The notes below the pieces were generated by a model, which saw only the letters and a list, made by a program, of their open reading frames with translations, was not told the origin of the DNA and ran no database searches. DNA of 64,000 bases. It comes from Bacteroidota bacterium (GTDB lineage: Bacteria > Bacteroidota > Bacteroidia > Palsa-965). The translations under genes were made by a program, and so were the position numbers. Numbering within the stretch: the stretch's first letter is position 1; the number at the start of each line of letters is the position of its first letter. This document shows, in pieces, positions 10,169 through 19,867 of this stretch. The DNA is taken from NCBI GenBank assembly GCA_006218065.1, contig VBWE01000018.1:1-64000 (forward strand), in the 5' to 3' direction.

Positions 10169-11166
10169 TATTTCTTCGGAGGGATATAATACTCGTAGGT
10201 AAACTTCTGTATATCAATCATCGCATCTTTCTTTCGCCGGTTGACGATGGCGTTGACGGAAGGTTCGGTTTTTTTGTACAGGAAGTTCACTTCATCGAGC
10301 AGGGTATCGTTTTTATAATTGCGCCGCATCGCCATGTGGCCGAGTGTATCGTATTCGAACGTTGATTTTTCGATTGTCTCCTCGCCGGAATATTCATGGT
10401 AAACCAGTTCGGAGAGCCGGCCGAGACTATCGTAAGCATAGGTATTGTGCTGTTTCACCCAGGTAACCACAAAACTCGAATACTCATCTACCAGGCGGCC
10501 GGCGCTGTCGTAGTTCAGGATGATTTCCTTGTACGATTTCCCTTCGTCGTTCAGGCAGCGGCGCTTGGTTTGCGTGGGCGTTAGTTTTTCGTAGCTGAAC
10601 TGTTCGGTGGAAAGAATATTCTGCACGCCGATCTTGAAGTTTTTGCGCGAAAGTTCCGTATTCGTTTCCCGGCACTGGAGCTGCGTGATGATCTGGTTTT
10701 CATTGTTGTATTTGAAATACCAGGCATTGTAAAAATCGCCGTCGTTCAGGCGCCTGACGACCAAACGGTCCAGGCTGTCGTAATAAAAATTGACGAAAAC
10801 GGTATCGTATGAATACTGGTAAACCGTTTCAACCCAGGGGCGGCGCACGCGCTTGCCTTTGCGGTAAACGGCAGCGTGCTGGATTTCTTTCATACCGTAG
10901 CCTTTGACACGCGTGCGGTAATATTCCGTCATGCGCCCGAGCGTATCGAAAGCGTACGACTCCACCAAACCTTTATCCTGGATGACCTGGTTATCCGGCT
11001 TGAGCGAAACGGCTACATGGATGCGGCTGATTTTTTTTTCGAAGATGAACGCGGGGTTGAACGCAATCGGTACTTCACGAAGGTCGTTGGGAAAGTGAAC
11101 GATATCCTGCGGCAGGACGAGACCCGGCAAACAAATCAGCAAACAAAACAACAGGAATTTCGCCAT
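10168..11166 (-). CDS. Secreted YD/RHS-like repeat protein
   Basis: The product has 332 residues with a signal peptide (MAKFLLFCLLICLPGLVLPQ). It has recurring motifs of the kind YDSLGRLSELVY, FDTLGRMTEYY, YDSAGRLVDEY and YDTLGHMAMRRNY, spaced 35-50 residues apart. These resemble the YD/RHS repeats that form beta-rich extracellular shells, but the protein is far too short for a toxin-bearing RHS protein and has no toxin or T9SS tail. It is probably a stand-alone periplasmic or surface protein. It starts 9 bases after the 11176 gene's stop, so both are probably co-transcribed. Confidence 0.7.
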   Translation of the reverse strand: MAKFLLFCLLICLPGLVLPQDIVHFPNDLREVPIAFNPAFIFEKKISRIHVAVSLKPDNQVIQDKGLVESYAFDTLGRMTEYYRTRVKGYGMKEIQHAAVYRKGKRVRRPWVETVYQYSYDTVFVNFYYDSLDRLVVRRLNDGDFYNAWYFKYNNENQIITQLQCRETNTELSRKNFKIGVQNILSTEQFSYEKLTPTQTKRRCLNDEGKSYKEIILNYDSAGRLVDEYSSFVVTWVKQHNTYAYDSLGRLSELVYHEYSGEETIEKSTFEYDTLGHMAMRRNYKNDTLLDEVNFLYKKTEPSVNAIVNRRKKDAMIDIQKFTYEYYIPPKK

Positions 11167-11175
11167 GTATCAACC

Positions 11176-13200
11176 CTACGTGAACCGGGCCAGCGCGTCA
11201 CTCCAATGCTCTACCGGCAATTCGCAGGTATTGTTTACGCAAACATAGATGAGCGTTTTGCCTTCTACGAAGCGGTTCTGCAACAAGGGCAGATCGGCCG
11301 GGCCCGGGCTTCCTGCAAAGATTTTATTTGGGCGATAATAATCCCGGAAGGCCGCGCGTATTTTATCAACAGCTTTACCAACAACAGCCAGCTCGTAGAA
11401 AGGCAAAGCCAGGTCGAGCTGCAGCAATCCCCAGTTGGAATAACCGGCTCCGTAGGCTTTCAGCTCGCGCTGCATATTGTTCAGCATCTCGCGCGAACGC
11501 CCGGTCCACGCGGTTTTCCCGGTGAGATGCCCGAGGTAAAACAGGTTGCGCGCCATCGCCGAATTGGATGCGGGGATCACGTTATCGGAACTTTCCATTT
11601 TGCGCGCGATGAGTTCGGGATCAAGATCGGAGGTAAACCAGAACATGCCGCTCGCCTCATCCTCGAAATGCTTGATCACATATTCCGCCAGCTCCCGCCC
11701 TTTATCTAACCAGCGCAGATCAAAGGTCACCTGGTACAAACCGGTGAACGCATCGATCACAAAAGCGTAATCTTCGAGAAAGCCGTTGATCGTGCTCCGC
11801 CCGTTTTTATAACTGTGCCAGAGCCCGCCGTCGCTGCGCAACTGCTTGGTGACGATAAATTCCGCGCTCTTCAGCGCCACATCCAGAAAACGCGTTTCAC
11901 CGAAAGTGTCGTAAGCATCCACGTAACCGCGAAGCATCAGCGCATTCCACGAAGTGAGCGATTTATCGTCGAGCCCGGGACGAACGCGCGCTGCACGGTG
12001 ATCCAGGATTTTCTTTTTCGCTGCTTTTATTTTTTCCTGCAGCGTTTTCGTCGTGATGCCGTGCTTTTCCGCGATCTGCGCATCCTCTTCATGCCGGAGC
12101 AGGATGTAGTTGTCATGTTCCCAGTACCCGCGCGCGTTGATGTTGAAATAATCGGCGGCAAGCGGAAAATCGGGTCCGAGCAGGTTTTCCAGTTCGTCTT
12201 TTTTCCAGACGTAAAATTTCCCTTCCTCGCCTTCCGAATCCGCATCCAGTGCAGAATAAAAAGCGCCTTCGGGAGATAAAAGTTCGCGTTCGATGAAGTC
12301 CAGCGTTTCGTAAACGACATCCTTATAAAGCGGTTCCCGCAGCCACCGGTACGCTTCGGCATACAGTGAAACAAGCTGCGCGTTGTCGTAAAGCATTTTT
12401 TCAAAATGCGGAACCTTCCACAGCGTATCGGTGGAATAACGCGCAAAACCGCCGCCCGCCTGGTCGTAAATGCCGCCGAACGCCATCTTTTTCAAAGTCA
12501 GTTTCACATGCTCCGGCAGTTCTTTGTCGCCGGTATGATATGCGTAACGCAGCAGGAAAAGATAGTTGTTCGGCAGCGGAAATTTCGGCGCTTTTGCCGG
12601 GCCGCCGTCGGTGGAATCGAATCGTGCCGACCAGCGTTTTACACTTTCGTGCAGCACGTCAAGCGTGATCGGTTGCGGATCCTGTGTTTTGACAACCTGT
12701 TCGCCCAGGCGCACGCCTTCGGTAAGTTTCTCCGCATACTCCAGCACGCGTCCCGGTTCCGTTTTCCAGGTATCGGCCAGGCTGAGCAGCACGTTCATCC
12801 ATTGTTTTTTCTGGAAATACGTTCCGCCGTAAACGGGTCGTCCGTCAGGCAACGCAAAACAATTCAGCGGCCATCCACCCTGCCCGGTCATCAGCTGCAC
12901 CGCGTGCATATATACCTGGTCGATATCCGGCCTTTCCTCGCGATCGACTTTGATGCAGACAAAAAGATCGTTCATCAGCCGGGCCACCTGCTCGTCTTCG
13001 AACGATTCGTGTTCCATCACGTGGCACCAGTGACAGGCCGAGTAGCCGATACTCACGAGGATAAGTTTGTTTTCCTGCTTCGCTTTATTCAGCGCTTCTT
13101 CGTTCCAGGCAAACCAGTTGACCGGGTTGTGCGCGTGCTGCAGCAGGTACGGACTCGTTTCGTGAATAAGATTGTTGGTATGCGGATGATTTTCGGACAT
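11176..13200 (-). CDS. YyaL/SSP411-type protein (DUF255 thioredoxin fold plus six-hairpin domain)
   Basis: The product has 674 residues. The N-terminal thioredoxin-like domain has ACHWCHVM (CxxC near 57), then [13 protein letters not shown] and [10 protein letters not shown], all hallmarks of the YyaL/spermatogenesis-associated-20 family. The rest is an alpha/alpha-barrel glycosidase-like region including [15 protein letters not shown] and [16 protein letters not shown]. The biochemical function of the family is not established. The frame continues upstream to 13299, but the ATG at 13200 begins [23 protein letters not shown], the usual family N-terminus, so I chose it. It heads a two-gene unit with the YD-like gene. 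Confidence 0.92.
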   Translation of the reverse strand: MSENHPHTNNLIHETSPYLLQHAHNPVNWFAWNEEALNKAKQENKLILVSIGYSACHWCHVMEHESFEDEQVARLMNDLFVCIKVDREERPDIDQVYMHAVQLMTGQGGWPLNCFALPDGRPVYGGTYFQKKQWMNVLLSLADTWKTEPGRVLEYAEKLTEGVRLGEQVVKTQDPQPITLDVLHESVKRWSARFDSTDGGPAKAPKFPLPNNYLFLLRYAYHTGDKELPEHVKLTLKKMAFGGIYDQAGGGFARYSTDTLWKVPHFEKMLYDNAQLVSLYAEAYRWLREPLYKDVVYETLDFIERELLSPEGAFYSALDADSEGEEGKFYVWKKDELENLLGPDFPLAADYFNINARGYWEHDNYILLRHEEDAQIAEKHGITTKTLQEKIKAAKKKILDHRAARVRPGLDDKSLTSWNALMLRGYVDAYDTFGETRFLDVALKSAEFIVTKQLRSDGGLWHSYKNGRSTINGFLEDYAFVIDAFTGLYQVTFDLRWLDKGRELAEYVIKHFEDEASGMFWFTSDLDPELIARKMESSDNVIPASNSAMARNLFYLGHLTGKTAWTGRSREMLNNMQRELKAYGAGYSNWGLLQLDLALPFYELAVVGKAVDKIRAAFRDYYRPNKIFAGSPGPADLPLLQNRFVEGKTLIYVCVNNTCELPVEHWSDALARFT

Positions 13201-13339
13201 GCTGTATCGTGAACAAAACGCGGTGGAACTTTGTTCAAAAGTAATAGAAATGCACGCGCTGCCGGAAATGCCTCCCGGCGATGTGGTGACAAAAACCAAA
13301 TAATAAACCCCGGCAATTTCGCCATCTCCTTCCTCCTTG

Positions 13340-13347
13340 TATTTTTG
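13340..13347 (+). promoter_or_regulatory. -7 box very close to the 13356 start
   Basis: TATTTTTG matches TAnnTTTG and ends 8 bases before the ATG at 13356. If used, it would give a transcript with almost no leader. No good -33 TTG is visible. Confidence 0.35.
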
Positions 13348-13355
13348 TCTCAGCC

Positions 13356-14768
13356 ATGCTCATCGGACTCCTTTTTCTTATCCTTTTCTTCGTTTTCATT
13401 CATGCTACCGTTTACGGCAAAATGGCGGAAGGAAACGTACCGTACGCCGAACGGAATACACAGTCATCGCGCGGCAGGCTGGTAATGCCGATACCGTTTC
13501 GCTTGCGCACGGGCATGCTGAGAACGGAAGACATCGACCGTTCGCTGCACTGGATGCCGTATTACCAGAAACTTTCCAAACCGGCCAAAGACGTATTCTG
13601 CGGGCGCGTCCGCGAGTTCATGCAATCGAAAGAATTCAGCGGGATGATGGGTCTCGAAGTACACTTCGATATGGCTGTAAGCGTGAGCGCCGCGGCTGTT
13701 CAGCTCACCTACGGGCTGGAGCATTACGAGCTTTCGCATTTTCATTCCATCCGGATTTTCCCGGAAGTTTTTTATTCGAAGATCAACCGGAATTACCTGA
13801 AAGGCGGCGCCAGCGAGAGCGGCGTGATTTTCCTTTCCTGGAAACATTTTGTGGAAGGCTACAAAAACGGCGCGGATACTTTCAACCTCGGCCTGCACGA
13901 ATTTGCCCATGCGCTGAAAATAAACACGACGCAGGGCAGCGATTTCGACGAAGAGTTCGTGCATTACTTTACCGAACTTGAAAAAAGCAGTTCGCCGGTG
14001 ATCGACAGCATCCGCCGCGGCGAGCATAATTTCCTGCGCAAGTACGGCGGAACGAATATGCACGAGTTTTTCGCGGTTTGCGTGGAGCATTTTTTCGAAG
14101 TACCGAAACTTTTCCGCGAAAAATTGCCGGACGTGTACAACAAACTCTGCGTCCTGCTGAACCAGGATCCCTGCGAAGAACAGCGCGACTACCGGCTTAC
14201 CTCCCACCATGCCAGCGAACGGATCATCGATCGCAGCCTGTGGAAAAGAATGAAAGATTACCGGTATGCCAAATGGCACTGGTCGCTGAGTATTTTGCTC
14301 GCGGGAATTTTTCTCACACCTTATTTTCTTTTTGTGCTTATTCCGCCGGTTGCCATATCGTCGTCCGTGCTCTGGGCGATGTACACCGCATTCCTCATCG
14401 GGGGATTTGCGCTGCAGTACCGGAAAATCGTGAAACAGCAGGCGCTTAATGTCACCCAGTTCATATTCTACCTGCTGCTCGGTTTCGGTCCTGTATTGCT
14501 CACACTGGTACTCGGCCTGAATATGCTGATCATCCTGCCCGGCGAAACCGTGGAGCAGTATAAAATGACCGGCGTAGCCCGGATGACATCGGACGGCGAT
14601 TACAAAATTTTCCTGGAAAACGATCAGTACACGGATAACAACGCACTGACAATCGTAAGCAAATACGACAGGGACCTGATCCGGAAAGGCAATGTTTTAG
14701 AGCTGAGTTTTAAAACAGGCATATTCGGCATCCCTTTCAAAAACGGGTACACGATCAGGGAAAAGTGA
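13356..14768 (+). CDS. Membrane-anchored MtfA-like zinc peptidase
   Basis: The protein has 470 residues. After an N-terminal transmembrane helix (about 1-20), residues about 75-265 match the MtfA (Mlc titration factor A) zinc peptidase family. HEFAHALK near 180 supplies the HExxH motif, and [17 protein letters not shown] near 235-245 supplies the downstream glutamate region. Unlike cytosolic MtfA of E. coli, it continues with two or three hydrophobic helices (about 305-395) and a small soluble tail (about 400-470). The substrate is unknown. It is divergent from the YyaL-like gene and convergent with the LEA-2 gene. The frame is intact and the catalytic motif complete. Confidence 0.85.
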   Translation: MLIGLLFLILFFVFIHATVYGKMAEGNVPYAERNTQSSRGRLVMPIPFRLRTGMLRTEDIDRSLHWMPYYQKLSKPAKDVFCGRVREFMQSKEFSGMMGLEVHFDMAVSVSAAAVQLTYGLEHYELSHFHSIRIFPEVFYSKINRNYLKGGASESGVIFLSWKHFVEGYKNGADTFNLGLHEFAHALKINTTQGSDFDEEFVHYFTELEKSSSPVIDSIRRGEHNFLRKYGGTNMHEFFAVCVEHFFEVPKLFREKLPDVYNKLCVLLNQDPCEEQRDYRLTSHHASERIIDRSLWKRMKDYRYAKWHWSLSILLAGIFLTPYFLFVLIPPVAISSSVLWAMYTAFLIGGFALQYRKIVKQQALNVTQFIFYLLLGFGPVLLTLVLGLNMLIILPGETVEQYKMTGVARMTSDGDYKIFLENDQYTDNNALTIVSKYDRDLIRKGNVLELSFKTGIFGIPFKNGYTIREK

Positions 14769-14877
14769 TTTGCGATTTCGAATTGGCGATTGCGCACAAT
14801 CAACCCGCGGTTTTGATATGGAAGGTGTAATGGCCTTACGGGTCAATCGCAAATCGGCAATTCCAAATCGCAAATCG
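14767..14877. repeat. Intergenic palindrome, family D, copy 1
   Basis: An imperfect palindrome made of GATTTGCGATTTCGAATTG words on the left and their complements on the right. The middle resembles that of 57121-57247: both have GATTGCGCACA, CCCGC and GTCAATCGCAA in the same order. It starts inside the stop codon of the 13356 gene and ends 1 base before the stop codon of the convergent 14879 gene. Confidence 0.75.
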
Positions 14878-14878
14878 T

Positions 14879-15361
14879 TTATTGTCCTTTCTCCACCGGC
14901 ACTTTAGCCTGGTTCAGGTTGACGGGAAATTTTTTCCGGAAAAGGAATGCGCCGACTTTAATGTAACCGGTGATCTCTACGTTCCCGTTTTTCTTCTGCG
15001 CCATCTGCATGAGTGAAGGTGCGCTGCCGAGCATATCCTGGAAAGTCGAGCTCAGTTTTACGGTGTGCACATCTTCCGATTTCCGGCGGACTTTCACTTT
15101 TTTATCCAGCTTGATTTCGCCCAGCGGAACCCCGTTCATTTTCACGTTGAGCTTCGATCCGTAAATGCCGAAACCGATTTTGTTCGGGTTGTTGATCTTC
15201 AGCCCGGTGGAAAACGTAATCCCGCCCATGTCGAGTTTTTCAATTTTCACATCCTGAACGCCGGTAACCGTAACGGGTTTGATGGAACACGAAGCCGCCA
15301 TCAAAAGCAGGCCGATGCACAGGAATATATGCGGAATACGTTTCATTATTTTGGAGTTCAT
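14879..15361 (-). CDS. LEA type 2 (WHy-domain) lipoprotein
   Basis: The product has 160 residues with signal peptide and lipobox MAASC, so a lipidated periplasmic or outer membrane protein. The mature part is a single LEA-2/WHy-like beta-sandwich domain: FSTGLKINNPNKIGFGIYGSKLNVKMNGVPLG is typical, with the conserved NPN. The role of such bacterial proteins is not settled; stress protection and membrane lipid association have been proposed. Its start is 3 bases from the stop of the M20 peptidase gene, so both are likely translated from one mRNA. A shorter start five codons downstream (MKRIPHIF) is equally possible. Confidence 0.8.
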   Translation of the reverse strand: MNSKIMKRIPHIFLCIGLLLMAASCSIKPVTVTGVQDVKIEKLDMGGITFSTGLKINNPNKIGFGIYGSKLNVKMNGVPLGEIKLDKKVKVRRKSEDVHTVKLSSTFQDMLGSAPSLMQMAQKKNGNVEITGYIKVGAFLFRKKFPVNLNQAKVPVEKGQ

Positions 15362-15364
15362 TGA

Positions 15365-16750
15365 CTACCGGTTATTCACATAATGTTTGTAAAACAGGGG
15401 AATCGTTTCAATTCCTTTCAGGTAATTGAACACGCCGTAATGCTCGTTCGGCGAGTGCAGGGCGTCGCTGTCGAGGCCGAAACCGAAGAGTACGGAATCC
15501 AGTCCGAGCACGCTTTTGAAAAGCGCCACGATCGGGATGCTTCCGCCGCCGCGCGTCGGGATCGGTTTTTTGCCGTAGGTTTCTTCCATCGCCAGGCTGG
15601 CTGCGAGAAAGGATTTCGACTTGGTGGAAATAACCACCGGTTCACCGCCATGGTGATGTGTAACCTTGACCTTGACGGAAGGCGGCGCGATGGACGTAAA
15701 ATGTTTTTCGAACAGGCTCGCGATGGCTTCCGATGTTTGATTAGGCACCAGGCGCATCGAAATTTTCGCGGAGGCTTTGGAAGGCAGCACGGTTTTCGCT
15801 CCTTCGCCCGTGTAACCGCCCCAGATCCCGTTTACATCGAGTGTCGGGCGGATGCCGGTGCGCTCGAGCGTAGTGTATCCTTTTTCACCCTGCACATCGC
15901 CTACCTGCAGGTCTTTCTTATATGCTTCGGGATTGAACGGCGCAAGGTTCAGATCGGCGCGCTCTTCCGCGCTCAGCGTCTGCACCTGGTCGTAAAAACC
16001 GGGAATCGTGATGTGGTTGTTTTCATCGTGCATCGAAGCGATCATTTTGCAAAGCACGTTCACGGGATTGGCTACCGCTCCGCCGTAAACACCGGAATGC
16101 AGATCGCGGTTCGGACCGGTAACTTCCACTTCCATGTAGGCGAGTCCGCGAAGACCCACGTCGATGGAAGGCGTATCGTTCGCGACGATCGACGTATCGG
16201 AAATCAGGATGATGTCGGCGTTCAGCATGTCTTTATTGGCGCGGAGAAAATCGCCGAGGTTGGCTGAACCGACTTCTTCTTCTCCTTCGATCATGAATTT
16301 CACGTTGCAGGGAAGCGCGTTGTTTTTCAGCATCGCTTCGAGCGCTTTCACGTGCATGAACATCTGTCCTTTATCGTCGCAGGAACCGCGCGCGAAAATA
16401 GCGCCGTCGGGATGCACGTCCGTTTTGCGGATCACCGGCTCGAAAGGCGGCGAATTCCAGAGTTCCAGCGGGTCGGGAGGCTGCACGTCGTAATGGCCGT
16501 AAACCAGGACAGTAGGCAGATTCGGGTCGATGATCTTATCGGCATAAACCACCGGGTAGCCTTTGGTATCGCAGAGACGCGCGTTGTCGGCGCCGGCGGC
16601 GGTCAGTTTTTCTTTCACCGCTTCGGCCGTGCGAAGCACATCGTTTTTGTATTTCGGATCGGCGCTCACGGAAGGAATACGGAGCAGTTCGAAAAGCTCG
16701 CTGATGAAACGTTCTTTGTTCTCAGCAACATATTGGGAAAACTGTGTCAT
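15365..16750 (-). CDS. M20-family dipeptidase
   Basis: The protein has 461 residues and is homologous to the cytosolic M20 dipeptidases (carnosinase/CNDP-like). Zinc ligands and catalytic residues are visible in order: VYGHYDVQPPDP (His, Asp), ARGSCDDKGQM (bridging Asp), IEGEEEVGS (catalytic Glu and ligand Glu), SDTSIV (Asp), RDLHSGVYGG in the lid domain, and SPNEHYG near the C-terminus (final His). It probably hydrolyses dipeptides in the cytoplasm, as no signal peptide is present. The gene leads a two-gene unit with the LEA-2 lipoprotein. Confidence 0.93.
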   Translation of the reverse strand: MTQFSQYVAENKERFISELFELLRIPSVSADPKYKNDVLRTAEAVKEKLTAAGADNARLCDTKGYPVVYADKIIDPNLPTVLVYGHYDVQPPDPLELWNSPPFEPVIRKTDVHPDGAIFARGSCDDKGQMFMHVKALEAMLKNNALPCNVKFMIEGEEEVGSANLGDFLRANKDMLNADIILISDTSIVANDTPSIDVGLRGLAYMEVEVTGPNRDLHSGVYGGAVANPVNVLCKMIASMHDENNHITIPGFYDQVQTLSAEERADLNLAPFNPEAYKKDLQVGDVQGEKGYTTLERTGIRPTLDVNGIWGGYTGEGAKTVLPSKASAKISMRLVPNQTSEAIASLFEKHFTSIAPPSVKVKVTHHHGGEPVVISTKSKSFLAASLAMEETYGKKPIPTRGGGSIPIVALFKSVLGLDSVLFGFGLDSDALHSPNEHYGVFNYLKGIETIPLFYKHYVNNR

Positions 16751-16792
16751 GGTAACGAAGATTTTATTCCGTGAATATCGAAACTATTTTGA

Positions 16793-16925
16793 TCCCGAAA
16801 TACACATCAGCGGTAAAACACACCTTTTAAGGTTTAATGCTATCGGGATTCTCAAATCTAAGCGTTAGAAACCTGTTGGTTGGAAAAATACAGTATCGGA
16901 TAATTTTCTAACGCTTGATTTGGGT
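16793..16925. repeat. Dispersed element, family B, copy 1
   Basis: About 133 bases, strongly similar to 23015-23148 and including an identical stretch of about 42 bases at the centre. It has an outer stem TCCCGA / TCGGGA around the first half and a second stem ATCTAAGCGTTAGAAA / TTTTCTAACGCTTGAT around the second half. The right stem arm carries the stop codon of the 16908 gene and encodes its last residues. Confidence 0.85.
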
Positions 16926-17609
16926 TGATTGCCCGGACGTTCTGCCCGGGTGATATGAAAAGCCGGCCCCGAAATAAAAAGGAGAAAACGAATAGTCTGT
17001 CCTGCTGCCGGTATGGATGTACGAACCTTCCACAAAACCTTTGATTTTTTCACCCCCGGTCCGCAAAACAAAAAAAGGTTCCCAGTAGCGGACATCGGAC
17101 TCATTGCGGAAAGGAACGGAAGGATTATCGTAATTCGTATAATCCATCACCACGGATGCATACCGGCAACCCAGCGCCAGTTCGGTTTTTTCCAGGATGA
17201 TCGATGCCGACGGACGAATCCACATCCGCGTGAAGGATCCTTTCTGAAGATAGGTATTGAAGAAGTTCCGCTCCCTGTTTTCCGCAGCGCCCGCCCCGTA
17301 GCCGAGATTCAGTTCCAGCAGGTACAGTTTGTTAAAGCAATAATACCCGCCGATGCCCGCTTCTTTCAGGTTATAGCGGGACTCGTCCTGGCTGAAGCCG
17401 GAAAACGACGCTTCCACAGCCAGGTGATTGACCGGTGAAAAAGCAGCCTTCGCTTCAAAACCGGAAGAACCGAAACCGGCAGTAATATTGCCCTGGTTTT
17501 TCCCGGCCAGGAAATGCGCCGGCGGCCGGTCCGACATATAAAGCGGGGTGCAGGCCTGGATAAACAACGCAAACAGGCATGCCGGCAAAGCCAAACGACA
17601 AAACTTCAT
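16908..17609 (-). CDS. Outer-membrane-like lipoprotein of unknown function
   Basis: The product has 233 residues. The start at 17609 gives MKFCRLALPACLFALFIQAC, a lipoprotein signal peptide; the frame is open further upstream but without a better start. The mature protein alternates polar and aromatic residues in 10-12 residue strands (AFSPVNHLAVEASFSGFSQ, FNKLYLLELNLGYGAG) and ends with strands reading FYFGAGFSY, suggesting a small beta-barrel or porin-like fold. It is of the general type annotated as outer membrane beta-barrel protein in Bacteroidota. The last few residues (TQIKR) and the stop lie inside repeat family B, so the C-terminus may have been altered by insertion. Confidence 0.65.
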   Translation of the reverse strand: MKFCRLALPACLFALFIQACTPLYMSDRPPAHFLAGKNQGNITAGFGSSGFEAKAAFSPVNHLAVEASFSGFSQDESRYNLKEAGIGGYYCFNKLYLLELNLGYGAGAAENRERNFFNTYLQKGSFTRMWIRPSASIILEKTELALGCRYASVVMDYTNYDNPSVPFRNESDVRYWEPFFVLRTGGEKIKGFVEGSYIHTGSRTDYSFSPFYFGAGFSYHPGRTSGQSTQIKR

Positions 17610-17726
17610 CAGAACCTGTTTGTGTAGATCAATCCGTAAACTTCGGACAATCCAACCACAGGGGCAATAATTTCGATAAAACACCTATTTAAGCTGACAA
17701 ACAGGCATTTTTTTGCCCGAATAGGT

Positions 17727-17757
17727 TTGAAAATCAGATCTGTCTGCCCTATATTTG
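17727..17757 (+). promoter_or_regulatory. Bacteroidota-type promoter for the 17830 T9SS protein
   Basis: TTG at 17727-17729, 20-base spacer, TATATTTG at 17750-17757. The leader before the ATG at 17830 is about 70 bases. Confidence 0.7.
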
Positions 17758-17829
17758 CTTCTTGGCAATATATGTGGTTTATCCTGTTTTCTCCCGGCAG
17801 GCACATTGTTAACTGTACATAAAATTATC

Positions 17830-19743
17830 ATGAGAAAAATTTACACGACAGTTGCTGCTCTTTTGCTTATCGCAACGGCAGCAGATCTGAAAGCACAGCT
17901 GACTGTAAGCGGGGCAATGACACCTTCGCAGCTGGTTACTAACGTACTGCTCGGAACGGGGGTAACCGTTTCAAACATCACGTACACCGGTGCGGCGGCC
18001 GCGCTCGGTTCATTTACGGCCAACAGTACCAACCTCGGCATCACCAGTGGCGTGCTGATGACCTGCGGGGACATCGCCAACGCACCGGGACCGAATAACC
18101 AGACGGGCGCTTCCGTTTCCAATAACCTGAACGGGGATCCCGACCTGGATGCCATCATGAGCCCGACACTGAGCTACGATGCGTCGATTCTTGAATTTGA
18201 TTTTACGACTACCGGCGACTCTATCGTTTTCCGTTACGTATTTGCCAGCGAAGAATTCATGGAGTACGTGAGCCAGACGCCCGGCGGGATCAACGACGGG
18301 TTCGGATTTTTCCTCAGCGGCCCCGGCATTACAGGACCGTTTACCAACAACGCGGAAAACATCGCCCTTATTCCGAATACCAGTCTCCCGGTAACCATGT
18401 TCAACGTAAACTGCACCTCACCGAATTCGGCGTATTACGTTTGCAACGACCCGGTGAATACCATCTGCAGTTCTTCGTTCAACTGCCCGGGTAGCCAGGC
18501 GCAGACGACCATCCAGTACGACGGTATGACCGTAGTGCTTACCGCCCGCCACGCTGTGCAGTGTAACCAGACCTATCATATCAAACTGGCTGTAGGCGAC
18601 GGCGCGGATCATATCCTCGACTCGGGCGTATTCCTGGAAGAAGGCAGTTTCTCCGCGACGAACGTCGATGTATCGTCCGAAACGAACTACGGCGGCAGCA
18701 ACGATTCCACTTTGTGGGAAGGTTGCGGGCAGGCCTGCCTGTACTTTACCCGCGACGGTAACTTCGGACAGTATGATACGCTCAGCCTGGCCCTTGTCGG
18801 ATCAGCGACCAACGGCATCGACTTTTTCCCGCCTTTCCCTGCGCAGATTGTTTTTGTCCCGGGACAGGATACCATCACCTTATGCGTGAGTGCACCGAAC
18901 GACGGGCTTTCCGAAGTGCTGGAGAACCTGACCATCACCGCAACATCGGCAGGCATCTGCGTGCAATCCGTTTCGCAGGCTACGATATACTTCAGTGATT
19001 ACAATACGCTCGACGTGGATGCCGGGAATGATACCGCGATGTGTACTTCCAACCCGGTCATACTTTCCGCTTCGGCGATAGACGGAACAGAACCATATAC
19101 ATATCTCTGGTCAACCGGTTCAACTACACCGACCACAACCGTAACACCGACGCAAACCACGAGCTACACGGTTACGGTGACCGACGCCTGCGGTTATGTA
19201 ACATTCGATACGGTCAATGTATTTATACCGACCACGAACCCGCTGACGGTTAACGCCGGATCGGATATGGAAATCTGCCCGAGCGACAACCCGGTAACCC
19301 TTTCCGCTTTCGCATCGGGCGGAGCGAACGGTTACACATACCAGTGGACTACGTTATCCGGACCGGACCAGATCAGTTCGAACCAGCCGACCGTGATTTA
19401 TACAGCTACCGGCAACACGACGATATCGCTGCAGGTAACCGACGCCTGCGGAAACACAACTACGGACCAGGTTATTGTAGGCATCCACGAATGCGAGCTG
19501 ATTTTCCCGAACGTATTTACGCCGAACGGCGATCCGAACAATGAATACTTCGTCATCCAGGGCATCGAGTATTTCCCGAACAGCGTACTTACTGTTTTCA
19601 ATCGCTGGGGAGGTATTGTGTTCCAGGAAGGTCATTACCAGAATACCTGGTCGCCAAAAGATGTTTCCGACGGAACGTACTATTATGTTCTCGACGCATC
19701 GGACGGACGAAGCTATTCCGGTTTCGTAACCATCATCCGGTAA
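17830..19743 (+). CDS. T9SS type B secreted protein with choice-of-anchor L domain
   Basis: The product has 637 residues. A signal peptide (MRKIYTTVAALLLIATAADLKAQ) is followed by a choice-of-anchor L domain (about 25-250): MTPSQLVTNVLLGTGVTVSN, LGITSGVLMTCG, VFASEEFMEYV and NDGFGFFLSGPG are characteristic. A Calx-beta-like segment follows (about 290-395), then two Ig/PKD-like modules (about 395-555). The C-terminal gliding-motility-associated sorting domain (about 556-637) begins FPNVFTPNGDPNNEYF and ends GFVTIIR. It should be exported by Sec, moved across the outer membrane by T9SS and attached to the cell surface. The adhesin-like build suggests a surface or gliding role, which is inference. 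Confidence 0.93.
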   Translation: MRKIYTTVAALLLIATAADLKAQLTVSGAMTPSQLVTNVLLGTGVTVSNITYTGAAAALGSFTANSTNLGITSGVLMTCGDIANAPGPNNQTGASVSNNLNGDPDLDAIMSPTLSYDASILEFDFTTTGDSIVFRYVFASEEFMEYVSQTPGGINDGFGFFLSGPGITGPFTNNAENIALIPNTSLPVTMFNVNCTSPNSAYYVCNDPVNTICSSSFNCPGSQAQTTIQYDGMTVVLTARHAVQCNQTYHIKLAVGDGADHILDSGVFLEEGSFSATNVDVSSETNYGGSNDSTLWEGCGQACLYFTRDGNFGQYDTLSLALVGSATNGIDFFPPFPAQIVFVPGQDTITLCVSAPNDGLSEVLENLTITATSAGICVQSVSQATIYFSDYNTLDVDAGNDTAMCTSNPVILSASAIDGTEPYTYLWSTGSTTPTTTVTPTQTTSYTVTVTDACGYVTFDTVNVFIPTTNPLTVNAGSDMEICPSDNPVTLSAFASGGANGYTYQWTTLSGPDQISSNQPTVIYTATGNTTISLQVTDACGNTTTDQVIVGIHECELIFPNVFTPNGDPNNEYFVIQGIEYFPNSVLTVFNRWGGIVFQEGHYQNTWSPKDVSDGTYYYVLDASDGRSYSGFVTIIR

Positions 19744-19867
19744 CGAGAACATAATGCTGAATTGTCTACTCACAGCGGGTACGGCATACAATTTGCCTGA
19801 AAGGCCTGCGTTGAATAAATACTAAATCCGGCGGCATCATCCCCTGCCATACCGGAAATCAAATAAA

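Noticed and set aside
11176-11709. Prophage, integrase or defence genes
   Set aside because: All larger proteins in the window belong to metabolic, surface, regulatory or repair families; no recombinase, restriction, toxin-antitoxin or phage structural gene was recognised.
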